From Bradyrhizobium sp. 200 (GTDB taxonomy: Bacteria; Pseudomonadota; Alphaproteobacteria; Rhizobiales; Xanthobacteraceae), in contig NZ_CP064689.1 in the NCBI RefSeq assembly GCF_023100945.1, forward strand, positions 744,001-808,000: a stretch of 64,000 bases of DNA, given 5' to 3'. The notes below the pieces were generated by a model. The model worked only from the letters and a program-made list of their open reading frames with translations. It had not been told where the DNA came from and made no database searches. A program made the translations under genes and the position numbers. Shown here piece by piece: positions 43,017 through 51,343 of the stretch. Position 1 is the first letter of the stretch. Each line of letters begins with the position of its first letter.

Positions 43017-45506
43017 ATGAAGACAGGACGCGCCGTTCCAAGTCGACTACTCACCGGCTGTGCGCTGCTGGCATTGGCCGCGGTCACCGCTGACGCCCAG
43101 CAGATTACCGGCACGCCGGGTTCGCCCGGCGCCACCTCCACCATCGACGGCAGGTATCTGCCGAACCCGCCGCCGCCCTTCCGGGGCGAGATCAACCCCA
43201 ACGCGGTAGACTCGAAGCCTTATTGGCCCGCGCTTACCGTACCGCCCAAGGGCGCGCCGAACGTCGTGCTGATCATGACCGACGACGTTGGCTTTTCCGC
43301 GCCGTCCACCTTCGGCGGCGTAATCCCGACGCCAGCATTGGACCGCATCGCCCAAACAGGTTTGCGCTACACGACCTTCCACACCACGGCGCTCTGCTCG
43401 CCGACGCGGGCCGCGCTTCTCACCGGCCGCAACCACCACTCGGTAGCCACCGGCGTCGTCGTCGACCAGGCGACGGGCTACCCCGGCTACAACAGCGTCA
43501 TCCCGCGCGACGCGGTCGCCATCGGCGAGATCCTGCGGCAGAACGGCTACGACACCTCGTGGTATGGCAAGGATCACAACGTGCCGCAGTGGGAGGCAAG
43601 CCAAGCCGGCCCCTTCCACAACTGGCCGACCGGACCCATCAAGGGCTTCGACTACTTCTATGGTTTTGCCGGCGACGACACCAGCCAGTGGCAGCCGAAC
43701 AACTTGTTCCGCAACACCACACCGATCCAGCCGTTTCTTGGCAATCCCGGCTGGAATCTCATCACCGCCATGGCCGACGAGGCGATCGGGCGCATCAAGA
43801 TGCTGAACGAGATCCAGCCCGACCGGCCCTTCATGATCTACTACGCGCCCGGCGGCACGCACTCGCCGCACCACCCGACGAAGGAGTGGGTGGACAAGAT
43901 CAGCAAGATGAAGCTGTTCGACGAAGGCTGGAACAAGCTGCGTGAAACCATATTCGCCAACCAGAAGAAGCTCGGCGTGATTCCGCAGAACGCCCAGCTC
44001 ACCGCCTGGCCGAAAGACCTTCCACAGTGGGACACGCTTTCGCCCGAGGCGAAGAAGCTCTACATCCGGCAGGCCGACGTCTATGCGGCGTACCTGGCCT
44101 ATACGGACAACGAGATCGGTCGCGTGATTCAGGCGGTTGCGGACACGGGCAAGCTCGACAACACATTGGTCATCTACATCAGCGGCGATAACGGCGCGAG
44201 CCCCGAAGGCACGCTCCATGGTCTCTTCAACGAGTTCGCGGTTGCGAATGCCGTGAACCCAACGGTCGAAATGAACATGAAGTTCTACGACGCCTGGGGC
44301 ACCGACCAGACCTATCCTCACTTCGCAGTAGGCTGGGCGTGGGCGTGGGCCACACCGTATCAGTGGACCAAGGAGGTGGCATCGCACTTCGGCGGCACCC
44401 GCAACGGCATGGCCATGGCCTGGCCCGCACGGATCAAGGACGCCGGCGGCATCCGCCACCAGTTCCATCATGTGATCGACATCGTGCCGACGATCCTCGA
44501 AGCGGCAGGCCTGCCGGAGCCGGTGAGCGTCAATGGCGTCGCGCAGAAGCCGATCGAAGGGGTGAGCATGGCCTACTCCTGGGACAAGGCCAACGCAAAT
44601 GCGGCGGGCCAGCGGATCACGCAGTATTTTGAAATGTTTGGTTCGCGCGCGATCTACCATGATGGGTGGATTGCCTCGGCGCCTCCCGTCCACGCGCCCT
44701 GGATCCTCACCCTGGACAAGCCGCCCACGGATGTCATGAACGGCTTCCCATGGGAGCTCTACAACATTACCGAGGACTGGACGCAGGCCAGCAACCTCGC
44801 CGCCAGGATGCCGGACAAGCTGCGCGCCATGCAGCAACTGTTTGCGATGGAGGCGACGAAGTACCAGGTCTTCCCCCTCGACGACACGCGGCTTGAGAGG
44901 TTCATCTCGCACAAGCCGAGCTATGCGCCGGGCCGAACCCTCTTCACCTATTCGGGCGAAGTGAGCAACGTGCCGTTCCCGGACACCGGCAACGCGCCGA
45001 GCCTGCTGAACCGGTCGTACACGGTCACGGCCGAGGTCGAGATTCCACAGGGCGGTGCCGAGGGTATGCTGATGACCGACGGCGGCCGCTTCGCCGGCTA
45101 CGGCTTCTATCTGCTGAAGGGTCGGCCCGTGTTCACCTGGAACCTGCTCGGGCTCGAGCGCGTCAAGTGGCAGGGCAAGGACGCGCTGACGCCCGGCAAA
45201 CACACGCTGGAGTTTGACTGGAAGTACGACGGCCCCGGCCTCGGCAAGGGCGGCACCGCCACCTTGAAGGTGGACGGCAAGGTGGTCGACAGCCACCCGA
45301 TGCCGCGCAGCCTGCCGATCACCCTCATGTGGGACGAGACCTTCAACGTCGGCCTCGACACCGGCACGCCCGTTGACGACCAGGACTACCAGGTGCCGTT
45401 CAAGTTCACCGGCAAGATCGACAAGCTGGCGGTGAAGCTCGGGCCGAACGAGATGTCGGCCGCAGAGAAGGGGAAGACTGATAAAGCGACTGGTCGCAGG
45501 CAATAG
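43017..45506 (+). CDS. Secreted arylsulfatase
   Basis: An 829-residue periplasmic sulfatase with a signal peptide (LLTGCALLALAAVTADA). The catalytic domain has the metal aspartates in IMTDDVG (Asp89, Asp90), the C-S-P-T-R formylglycine motif (Cys127, Arg131) followed by LLTGRNHH, and the late GDNGASPEG. The C-terminal 200 residues form a beta-sandwich (SYTVTAEVEIPQGGAEGML). It hydrolyses sulfate esters after Cys127 is oxidised by a maturase, which is not in the window. Very GC-rich codon use, unlike the patchy surroundings. Confidence 0.93.
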   Translation: MKTGRAVPSRLLTGCALLALAAVTADAQQITGTPGSPGATSTIDGRYLPNPPPPFRGEINPNAVDSKPYWPALTVPPKGAPNVVLIMTDDVGFSAPSTFGGVIPTPALDRIAQTGLRYTTFHTTALCSPTRAALLTGRNHHSVATGVVVDQATGYPGYNSVIPRDAVAIGEILRQNGYDTSWYGKDHNVPQWEASQAGPFHNWPTGPIKGFDYFYGFAGDDTSQWQPNNLFRNTTPIQPFLGNPGWNLITAMADEAIGRIKMLNEIQPDRPFMIYYAPGGTHSPHHPTKEWVDKISKMKLFDEGWNKLRETIFANQKKLGVIPQNAQLTAWPKDLPQWDTLSPEAKKLYIRQADVYAAYLAYTDNEIGRVIQAVADTGKLDNTLVIYISGDNGASPEGTLHGLFNEFAVANAVNPTVEMNMKFYDAWGTDQTYPHFAVGWAWAWATPYQWTKEVASHFGGTRNGMAMAWPARIKDAGGIRHQFHHVIDIVPTILEAAGLPEPVSVNGVAQKPIEGVSMAYSWDKANANAAGQRITQYFEMFGSRAIYHDGWIASAPPVHAPWILTLDKPPTDVMNGFPWELYNITEDWTQASNLAARMPDKLRAMQQLFAMEATKYQVFPLDDTRLERFISHKPSYAPGRTLFTYSGEVSNVPFPDTGNAPSLLNRSYTVTAEVEIPQGGAEGMLMTDGGRFAGYGFYLLKGRPVFTWNLLGLERVKWQGKDALTPGKHTLEFDWKYDGPGLGKGGTATLKVDGKVVDSHPMPRSLPITLMWDETFNVGLDTGTPVDDQDYQVPFKFTGKIDKLAVKLGPNEMSAAEKGKTDKATGRRQ

Positions 45507-45527
45507 GCGTTGCGACGCGATGGACGA

Positions 45528-45550
45528 CGGGCAGCCCATGGCTGCCCGTC
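45528..45550 (+). terminator. Possible terminator hairpin of the arylsulfatase gene
   Basis: Inverted repeat CGGGCAGCC / GGCTGCCCG around a short ATG-containing loop, 23-45 bp behind the stop codon. No T-run follows. Confidence 0.45.
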
Positions 45551-45701
45551 CATACGAAGCGCGACATCGAAAGCGGGACGTACGGCACTGATTCGGCAAT
45601 TGACCATCAACGGCGACTGCAAGACGGCCGGCCCAAAAGGCGTCGCACGCAGTAGTACGCTGTCGCATCATTGCCGGTTGTAACGGACGGCAGGCGCCGC
45701 A

Positions 45702-45758
45702 ATCATAGCGCCACGGCGAAGCAGTAGTGCCCATCTTCATCGGCCGTGGCGCGCCACT
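45702..45758 (+). repeat. 57-bp hairpin repeat, copy 2
   Basis: Left arm GCGCCACGGC (45,708-45,717) and right arm GCCGTGGCGC (45,743-45,752) are perfectly complementary around a 25-nt loop. It lies between the arylsulfatase and the HigB-HigA fusion. Confidence 0.8.
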
Positions 45759-45811
45759 TCGGAATACGCGATTGGAGCCAATTGGCGCCGATTTCCGCAC
45801 CAGCCGAGACG

Positions 45812-46510
45812 CTATGCCGCCGACCTTTTTCCGCGCGATCGCGGCGGTGCGATCAATGCTTCCGCCGGTATGCCCCACTCGCGGTGCAGCCGCCATGCCA
45901 TCCTCATCGTGAGGGGACGCTTCCTCGTTAGGATATCGGATGCGCGCTGGCGCGAGCCGAGCAGTCGTCCGAGATCGGCTTGCGTGTAGCCGCCCGTCTC
46001 CATCCGGTAACGGATCGCGTCGATCGTATCAGGCGGTTCGATGGGCCAGCGCCTGCGCTCGTAGTCCTCAATGATCAATGCGAGAAGATCAAAACGGTCG
46101 GCATCCGGTGTCCCGGGCTTCGGTTCGTTCTCGAAATACCGCTCGACCTCGTTCAGCGCCACGTCGTAGTCCGCTTCGGAGTGAAGTGGACGGATTATTT
46201 TTTTCACCATGACACGGTCTCCGGATCGATGCGATCGTACTCGCTCGGCGTGAGTACCGATGAACTTCACAAGCAAGCGGCCGAAGGAAAATGACACGTG
46301 AACGACCAGCCGGTATTTGTTGCCGCCCAGGTCAAAGATGACCCGATTGTCGCCTACGAAGTCGACCGCGCTCCCAAACTGTTGCTTTATCTTGGCCGGA
46401 TTTGACCAGCGCGCTTTCACTGCGATCGCCACCCAGGCGCGGATCGGGCCCTCAGCACGCGGATGACGCGCCCAGAACTCCCTCAGCGTTCGGCGGGCGA
46501 TCACCTGCAT
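45812..46510 (-). CDS. HigB toxin and HigA antitoxin joined in one reading frame
   Basis: From ATG 46,510 the frame encodes a HigB/RelE-type toxin (MQVIARRTLREFWARHP; KARWSNPAKIKQQF; FDLGGNKYRLVVHV; VKFIGTHAE) and runs without stop into HigA (MVKKIIRPLHSEADYDVALN at 46,210; helix-turn-helix GYTQADLGRLLGSRQRASDI; TMRMAWRLHREWGIP). The joint reads AERVRSHRSGDRV. Removing one CGAG from the tandem CGAGCGAG there restores the normal ending AEYDRIDPETVSW and a TGA overlapping the HigA ATG. HigB cleaves mRNA at ribosomes; HigA neutralises it. HigA can still be made alone from its own ATG. Confidence 0.85.
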   Translation of the reverse strand: MQVIARRTLREFWARHPRAEGPIRAWVAIAVKARWSNPAKIKQQFGSAVDFVGDNRVIFDLGGNKYRLVVHVSFSFGRLLVKFIGTHAERVRSHRSGDRVMVKKIIRPLHSEADYDVALNEVERYFENEPKPGTPDADRFDLLALIIEDYERRRWPIEPPDTIDAIRYRMETGGYTQADLGRLLGSRQRASDILTRKRPLTMRMAWRLHREWGIPAEALIAPPRSRGKRSAA

Positions 46511-46515
46511 GCTGA

Positions 46516-46545
46516 AATGATAGCATGTCACCATTCTGGTGACAA
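46516..46545 (-). promoter_or_regulatory. Promoter and operator of the HigB-HigA locus
   Basis: On the - strand a -35 box TTGTCA (46,545-46,540) and a -10 box TATCAT (46,522-46,517) are 17 bp apart, with the toxin ATG just behind. Between and over the -35 lies a palindrome, TGTCACC / GGTGACA with a 5-bp centre (46,526-46,544), a fitting site for autorepression by HigA. Confidence 0.75.
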
Positions 46546-46968
46546 TCGGACTTGAGGCCGATCGAGAGCGGACGCCTAAGGCAACTGCCGGCGAGGCGTA
46601 GCACAATATCGCAAGCTGTCGCAGATTTACCGATTGGAGCGCATGGAAGGCTCCGGCATCATAGCGCCGCGGCGAACGAGTAGTGCCCATCTTCATCGGC
46701 CGTGGCGCGCCATTTCCCGCCGTAAGTCGCCGAAACTACGACAAAGCCGTATTGGCCTACGACGGCGGAAATCGGAACACTCTATTAGATATTAGATATC
46801 GTTAGTTCGGCGATCCCGGACGGCAGGAAAGTTCGAATCGCTTCCGGCGGAATGGCCACAGAGCCTGGGGATCGCCGAGTCAATCGAGTCTGCATCGAGA
46901 TGGGTCGATCTGGGGCCCGCCGGCGACGCAGCGCGTGCTCCCCTTGCATGCCGTCTATCCATGCGTTA
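46546..46968. other. Intergenic region with hairpin repeat copy 3
   Basis: About 420 bp between the toxin promoter and the ArsR gene. It holds hairpin repeat copy 3 and an AT-rich patch (46,780-46,810, TTAGATATTAGATATCGTTA). No gene is seen. Confidence 0.5.
46658..46714 (+). repeat. 57-bp hairpin repeat, copy 3
   Basis: Left arm GCGCCGCGGC and right arm GCCGTGGCGC; the one difference from copy 2 leaves a G-T/G-U pair in the stem. Loop sequence is conserved. Confidence 0.78.
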
Positions 46969-46994
46969 CATACTGAACCACATGGTTCAGTATG
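46969..46994. promoter_or_regulatory. Operator palindrome over the ArsR start codon
   Basis: Perfect inverted repeat CATACTGAACC / GGTTCAGTATG with a 4-bp centre. The ATG of the ArsR gene (46,982) lies inside it, so binding would block both transcription and, as RNA hairpin, translation start. Confidence 0.75.
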
Positions 46995-47347
46995 CGAAAT
47001 CCCACCTCGATGCCTCCTTCGCCGCGGTCTCGGACGCCACCCGGCGCGGCGTTCTGGAGCAGCTCGGACGTGCAGACGCTTCGATTACGGACCTTGCCGA
47101 GAAGTTCCACATGACCCTGACGGGCATGAAGAAGCACGTCGGTGTCTTGGAGCAGGCCGGGCTCGTCACCACGGAGAAGGTCGGGCGCGTGCGGACCTGC
47201 AAGCTCGGCCTGCGCCGACTGGAGGAAGAGGCGGCATGGATAGAGAGGTACCGCCAACTCTGGGACGCACGCTTCGACGAGTTGGACAAGGTTGTCGAGG
47301 AATTGAAACGGAAGGAGAAGGTCGATGGGCGCAAAAAGAGAGAGTGA
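46982..47347 (+). CDS. ArsR-family regulator paired with SRPBCC protein
   Basis: A 121-residue winged-helix regulator (FAAVSDATRRGVLEQLGRAD; TLTGMKKHVGVLEQAGLV) without the Cys ligands of metal-sensing ArsR. It overlaps the SRPBCC gene by 23 bp. ArsR/SRPBCC pairs of this kind are widespread; the regulator is thought to control the pair. The ATG at 46,982 fits the family start; it lies within its own operator. Confidence 0.88.
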   Translation: MVQYAKSHLDASFAAVSDATRRGVLEQLGRADASITDLAEKFHMTLTGMKKHVGVLEQAGLVTTEKVGRVRTCKLGLRRLEEEAAWIERYRQLWDARFDELDKVVEELKRKEKVDGRKKRE

Positions 47348-47843
47348 GCCTACCCCCGTGAAGAACCGCACGACCGTGGAACGGAAATCCGAGCGTGAGC
47401 TAGTCGTCACGCGAACCTTCAACGGCCCGGCGCGCATCGTTTTCGATGCGTGGACCAAACCCGAGCTGTTCAAGCAGTGGTGGGCGCCGAAGTCGATGGG
47501 CGTGCCCCTGCTGTCCTGCGAGATGGATGTTCGTGTCGGGGGCAGATACCGTCTTGAGTTCGGCCACGATGCCTCAAAGCCTGTTGCGTTCTTCGGTAGG
47601 TACATCGAAGTCACACCGCACTCGCGCCTCGTCTGGACGAATGAGGAAAGTGATGATGGTGCGGTTACCACGGTGACGTTCGAGGAACAGGGTGGCAAGA
47701 CGCTCCTGGTCCTGCACGAACTCTATCCCTCGAAGGAAGCTCTCGACGCCGCCGGCACCGGGGCGGCGGATGCGATGCCCGAGCAGTTCGAGCAACTGGA
47801 CGAGCTTCTCGTCACGCTGGGTGCGAGCGCGGGAGGGTCATGA
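47325..47843 (+). CDS. SRPBCC/AHSA1-family protein
   Basis: A 172-residue protein with the AHSA1-like START fold (ELVVTRTFNGPARIVFDAWT; KQWWAPKSMG; VGGRYRLEFGHD; FEEQGGKTLLVLHELYPSKE). It has a hydrophobic ligand cavity in known members; ligand unknown. Start overlaps the ArsR gene, implying coupled expression. Confidence 0.88.
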   Translation: MGAKRESEPTPVKNRTTVERKSERELVVTRTFNGPARIVFDAWTKPELFKQWWAPKSMGVPLLSCEMDVRVGGRYRLEFGHDASKPVAFFGRYIEVTPHSRLVWTNEESDDGAVTTVTFEEQGGKTLLVLHELYPSKEALDAAGTGAADAMPEQFEQLDELLVTLGASAGGS

Positions 47844-48244
47844 AGTCGTCGATCTCGCGGTCGGCCGTCTGGCTCTTCATCCTAAATTCTTCGAACCTGA
47901 GGGCGTTATGTTCGCCCTTAGCGGAGCGAAGCGCTGAGTAAGTAGCAGACCGTGCCGGTGTTGCCGCAACACGGGCTAACAAGCGTTGCGCTTTCCGGTG
48001 ACCACTGCACGCGTTGACTTTGTGAGAGACGTCCGACCGACCTTCGTCTTCTCCGCACGATCGAAAAAAATGCGCTCTACGGAGCAGTGGGTCGTAGCAG
48101 CCTTGGCGGTTCTCGGATTCGCACGGCGGCATTCGCGGGCCGACGGCTCGAATATCATGGTGTCCCAGCGGAAACGTAGTTATCAGTTTCATCCAAGCTG
48201 GGGCGCCAGTTTTTTCCCGATTCAATCGGCCAGCCACGCCACCG
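47844..48244. other. Intergenic region between convergent genes
   Basis: About 400 bp between the SRPBCC gene and the convergent endonuclease gene. A small inverted repeat AGGGCG / CGCCCT around 47,902-47,920 could be a terminator. No gene is seen. Confidence 0.45.
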
Positions 48245-49345
48245 CTAGATGGAATAGTCGCCCCAGACCAGATGGTGGTCGGAGGCCTCATCGGCCTTCG
48301 TCGTCACGGTGTCGAAGGGCACCCAGGTGTGCGGATGGAACGAACCCCGGCGCTCGATCCCGGTGCCGGTCAGCCTCTGTCGTAATGCCGGCGACATGAT
48401 CAGGTAGTCGATCTTGTTGGCCGCAGTCCCGGTGTCGAACGTGCCCGGCCGATCGGTCGGATAGGACGGATGGTCCCTGACATCGACGAATCCGTCCTGC
48501 CAGAGCGACGCAAACAACGGAGTGTTCGGCGTATCGTTGAGGTCGCCGGCGATCAACACGAGCGGCGTTACAGCCAAGCCGTCTTTGGCAATGGCGTGGG
48601 CACGATCGGCCTGAGCCCTCCGACGTTCCTGCATGGAAGGCGAGTTGCCGCCGCGCTTGGACTTGAAATGGTTTGGCAGGACGAGCAGTTCGCTGCCGCC
48701 GGGCATCTCGATGAGATATTCCGGGCAATCGCGCGAGAACGTGCGCTCGCCGTTGCCGTTGCGGTCGTCGACGTGGCTCCTGATCGAGCGGATCGGGTAG
48801 CGGCTCATGATGCCCACGTCGATGCCGCGCTCATCATTGCCGTCGAGCACCATGACGTGCGGATAGGCCTTGTTGAACTTGGCGCCGAGCACCTGCTCGT
48901 TGAAGCGCAGCAAGGTAGGCCGGTTCTCGACTTCGATGCAGACCTGGATGTCCGCGTTGACTTCGGCGATCACCCGAGCGGTGTTGAAGGTCGCTTCCCA
49001 CGTGATGTCGGTCGTGAGCAGAAAGAACCAGCCGGTCCAGTCGACGCGCCCGTTGGCCACTACGGTCACGACACCAGCCTGCGACCGCGAATATAGCTGG
49101 CCGCGAACCTTGTTCAGTTGCACCAGCGCATCTCGCGGCGGATTGAGTGCGCTGAACCGGTAAACCTGGTCAAGCGCAATCAGCCGCGCCTTGTCGGACG
49201 CATCGTAGACCGTCTTGCTGATGATGCGATTGAGCTCCGCATGATGGTCGATCGCCGCCTGTCCGCCCGGCACCTGGTCAGCGTCCATCGCGAGCGGGCG
49301 AGTGAACAGATTTTCGACGTTAAACGTCGCAATGCGCAAACTCAT
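48245..49345 (-). CDS. Endonuclease/exonuclease/phosphatase-family protein
   Basis: A 366-residue EEP-fold hydrolase: first strand MSLRIATFNVENLF (metal Asn), Glu in VCIEVENRPTLLRFN, DVGIMSRYPI, the LPNHFKSKRGG His/Lys block, GDLNDTPNTP and the C-terminal SDHHLVW (Asp-His). All catalytic residues are present. ATG 49,345 has a GGGAGGTGAC ribosome site. It may act on nucleic acid, phosphoinositide or another phosphodiester; no signal peptide is visible. Confidence 0.9.
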   Translation of the reverse strand: MSLRIATFNVENLFTRPLAMDADQVPGGQAAIDHHAELNRIISKTVYDASDKARLIALDQVYRFSALNPPRDALVQLNKVRGQLYSRSQAGVVTVVANGRVDWTGWFFLLTTDITWEATFNTARVIAEVNADIQVCIEVENRPTLLRFNEQVLGAKFNKAYPHVMVLDGNDERGIDVGIMSRYPIRSIRSHVDDRNGNGERTFSRDCPEYLIEMPGGSELLVLPNHFKSKRGGNSPSMQERRRAQADRAHAIAKDGLAVTPLVLIAGDLNDTPNTPLFASLWQDGFVDVRDHPSYPTDRPGTFDTGTAANKIDYLIMSPALRQRLTGTGIERRGSFHPHTWVPFDTVTTKADEASDHHLVWGDYSI

Positions 49346-49863
49346 GTCACCTCCCAAATCAATCGCCTGTAAAGGCCGCCCCGGGCAGTTCGGCCCGAGC
49401 CAAAGACGTCGCGTCGGTCTCCTGCGTCGCCACGAGTCAGCGAGGATCCGACGCTAGCACGCGGCTGTATTCCGGATTGTGAACAACCTTACATTTTCTC
49501 GGCAGTTAAAATAGACCGCGCCCCGGCTGCAAAGCACCCGTAGCTCTGAGCGTTGCGCCTGAAGCAATTTCAACGCTATGCCACTACGCCGTGGTGGATC
49601 GCTCGCCGAAATCTCTCTGATGAGTGGCGGTGCTGCGAATTTGTCGGCACGGTTGCATCCGGCACTTTCCCATGACGCGCAACTACTCGTCATGTGACCC
49701 GCACATGCTTGACCTGAGGCGCTCACTCCCGATCAGTAGCTTCCGGCCGCTCCTCTGGTTCCGCGCTCCGTGCTACCGCGCCTGGGAAGAATGCCGCACC
49801 AGGCTCGCGCAAGCGAAGTGGCACAGGTGGTTACCAGGAAGGCTGTGAGCCACCACCCGGCGC
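49346..49863. other. Intergenic region, no gene seen
   Basis: About 520 bp upstream of the endonuclease gene. No frame has both protein-like composition and a ribosome site. Confidence 0.5.
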
Positions 49864-50148
49864 CTAGCTCGCCGCGTCCTTGATTGCGGTTTCGAAGGTC
49901 TTTGCGTCGAAGGCCGGCATACTTTGGAGCCGCCCCAGACCCTGGGCCGCGTACCAGACGGAGAACGCGAGCATCGCCTCCTGATTCGGGGCGTCGACGA
50001 TGTCTACGAAATCGTAGTAGCCCTGCGTGTAATGGATCGACTCGATTTTGATGCCCAGCTTGTCGAGCTTTGCCTTGGCCTTGCCGGTCCGCTCCGATTG
50101 CTTGCTCGCCCACTCCGGGCTCAGGTTGCCAAGCAGCACGTATTTCAT
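49864..50148 (-). CDS. GYD-domain protein
   Basis: A 94-residue ferredoxin-like-fold protein of the GYD family (YVLLGNLSPEWASKQSERTG; IHYTQGYYDFVDIVDAP, with GYYDF in place of GxYD). ATG 50,148 has GGAGGTGGCC before it; longer frames upstream are not protein-like. Function of the family is unknown; members are often beside stress genes. Confidence 0.85.
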   Translation of the reverse strand: MKYVLLGNLSPEWASKQSERTGKAKAKLDKLGIKIESIHYTQGYYDFVDIVDAPNQEAMLAFSVWYAAQGLGRLQSMPAFDAKTFETAIKDAAS

Positions 50149-50286
50149 GGCCACCTCCATGTCATGTTGATCATGCGCGAAGGACCCGCAATTATACGCC
50201 TTCCGGCGATCCGTGCCTATGCCGTTCCGCGTAGCGGGAACGGCGAGGTGGGGAACTCGGCGGCCCCATATCTTGGCCGGCAAGCC

Positions 50287-50757
50287 CTACAGCCAGCGCC
50301 GTACCCGCGCGCGGTAGCGGCGATAGACGTCGGCGAACCTGCGCTCGAGATAGACTTCCTCGCGGGTGATCACACCGTAGCGGATGACAAGCGCGAAGGG
50401 CACCAGCGTCATCAGCAGCCAGAGGCTGTTGAAGGCAACAGCCAGGCCGATGAGCCCCAGCACCATGCCGAGATAGATGGGATTGCGCGTGAAGCGGTAA
50501 GGGCCAGCGTCCACGATGGTCGTGGTCGGCAGATTGGTAGGCACGTTCGAGCCGGCCCGGGTCATGGCAAAGATCGCCCACGCGACCAGTGCCAGCGCAA
50601 GGGCAAAGACTATCGCGCCAAGCCAGCCTGCAGAAACCACGGACGGCAAGAACGGCAAGGGCATGAGCCAGTTGAGCGCGAGCCCGGCAAGCACCGCGAG
50701 CGCCCACGCGATCGGCGGCCGGACAATGACGTTCGCGGTATCAGCCGTGTCAGCCAT
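50287..50757 (-). CDS. Isoprenylcysteine carboxylmethyltransferase-like membrane protein
   Basis: A 156-residue protein with four to five helices and the ICMT/PEMT motif GPYRFTRNPIYLGMVL (about 85-100) and EEVYLERRFADVYRRY (about 133-148). Bacterial members methylate small lipophilic acceptors using SAM; the acceptor is unknown. Starts at ATG 50,757. Confidence 0.85.
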   Translation of the reverse strand: MADTADTANVIVRPPIAWALAVLAGLALNWLMPLPFLPSVVSAGWLGAIVFALALALVAWAIFAMTRAGSNVPTNLPTTTIVDAGPYRFTRNPIYLGMVLGLIGLAVAFNSLWLLMTLVPFALVIRYGVITREEVYLERRFADVYRRYRARVRRWL

Positions 50758-51024
50758 GGCGGGACCAGTGAACCTGCGTTCCCTCGATGTGGCCAGCCGA
50801 AATCGCGTTTGCAAGCATCGCGCAAAATCGCAGGCAATCCCGGCGCGCTGTCCCTCGATCCTGGGATCAAGACGGACCAGCAGCGATCGGAACGATTCGG
50901 CATCTGCCAACTTGAATCGCGGGCCGCTACGTGGGGCGGCACCTTCGCCCGACGTAGGGCGGCAGTCCAAAGACGAAGTCCGTTGCTTGCCCAGCAAACC
51001 GGACCGAACAAGGGAGGAAATACG

Positions 51025-51159
51025 ATGAGTTGGAATTGGGGCGAACTGCTTGGGCTGAGCTTTGCCGTGTTGCTGTTCGGCGCTGCGATGATTGCCAATG
51101 TCAGTGAAAGCCCTATGCCCCAAGTTCGTGGGGCTTGGGTGACCCACGCCTTGCGGTAA
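51025..51159 (+). CDS. Small membrane protein (44 aa)
   Basis: ATG preceded by AGGGAGGAAATACG, then MSWNWGELLGLSFAVLLFGA and a short polar tail. One transmembrane helix. The ribosome site is excellent, so a real gene is likely; function unknown. Confidence 0.55.
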   Translation: MSWNWGELLGLSFAVLLFGAAMIANVSESPMPQVRGAWVTHALR

Positions 51160-51343
51160 GCAGGCCTCTTGGCTGAGGTCAAAGGGACGCGCTGGCTATT
51201 TCAACGCCTACTGCCGAAGCCCGATCTTCGACGCGCTCGTGCAAACGAACGCGAGGGCGAGGCCGTCTGTGATTGCAGCCGCACCTGCAGGCTTCGGCTG
51301 AATTGCGAAATTACAACGCAATTTCAAAGACATAAAGGTACAG

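Larger units (their letters stand above)
45507..45811. other. Intergenic region with hairpin repeat copy 2
   Basis: About 305 bp between the arylsulfatase and the end of the HigB-HigA fusion. It contains the second hairpin repeat and a short inverted repeat around 45,530-45,550 (GGGCAGCC / GGCTGCCC) that may end arylsulfatase transcription. No gene. Confidence 0.5.

Noticed and set aside
43047..45896. A 949-codon open frame on the - strand opposite the arylsulfatase
   Set aside because: It is a GC-rich shadow of the arylsulfatase reading frame; its translation is Arg/Val/His-rich with no domain, and the + strand gene has signal peptide and sulfatase motifs.
42157..46714. True integron attC sites
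   Set aside because: The repeats form hairpins and bracket genes, but I do not see the RYYYAAC/GTTRRRY core pairs or an integron integrase, so only the analogy is kept.
49924..51159. A 411-codon + frame across the GYD and methyltransferase genes
   Set aside because: Only its last 44 codons are credible as a separate small gene with its own ribosome site; the rest is antisense to two real genes.
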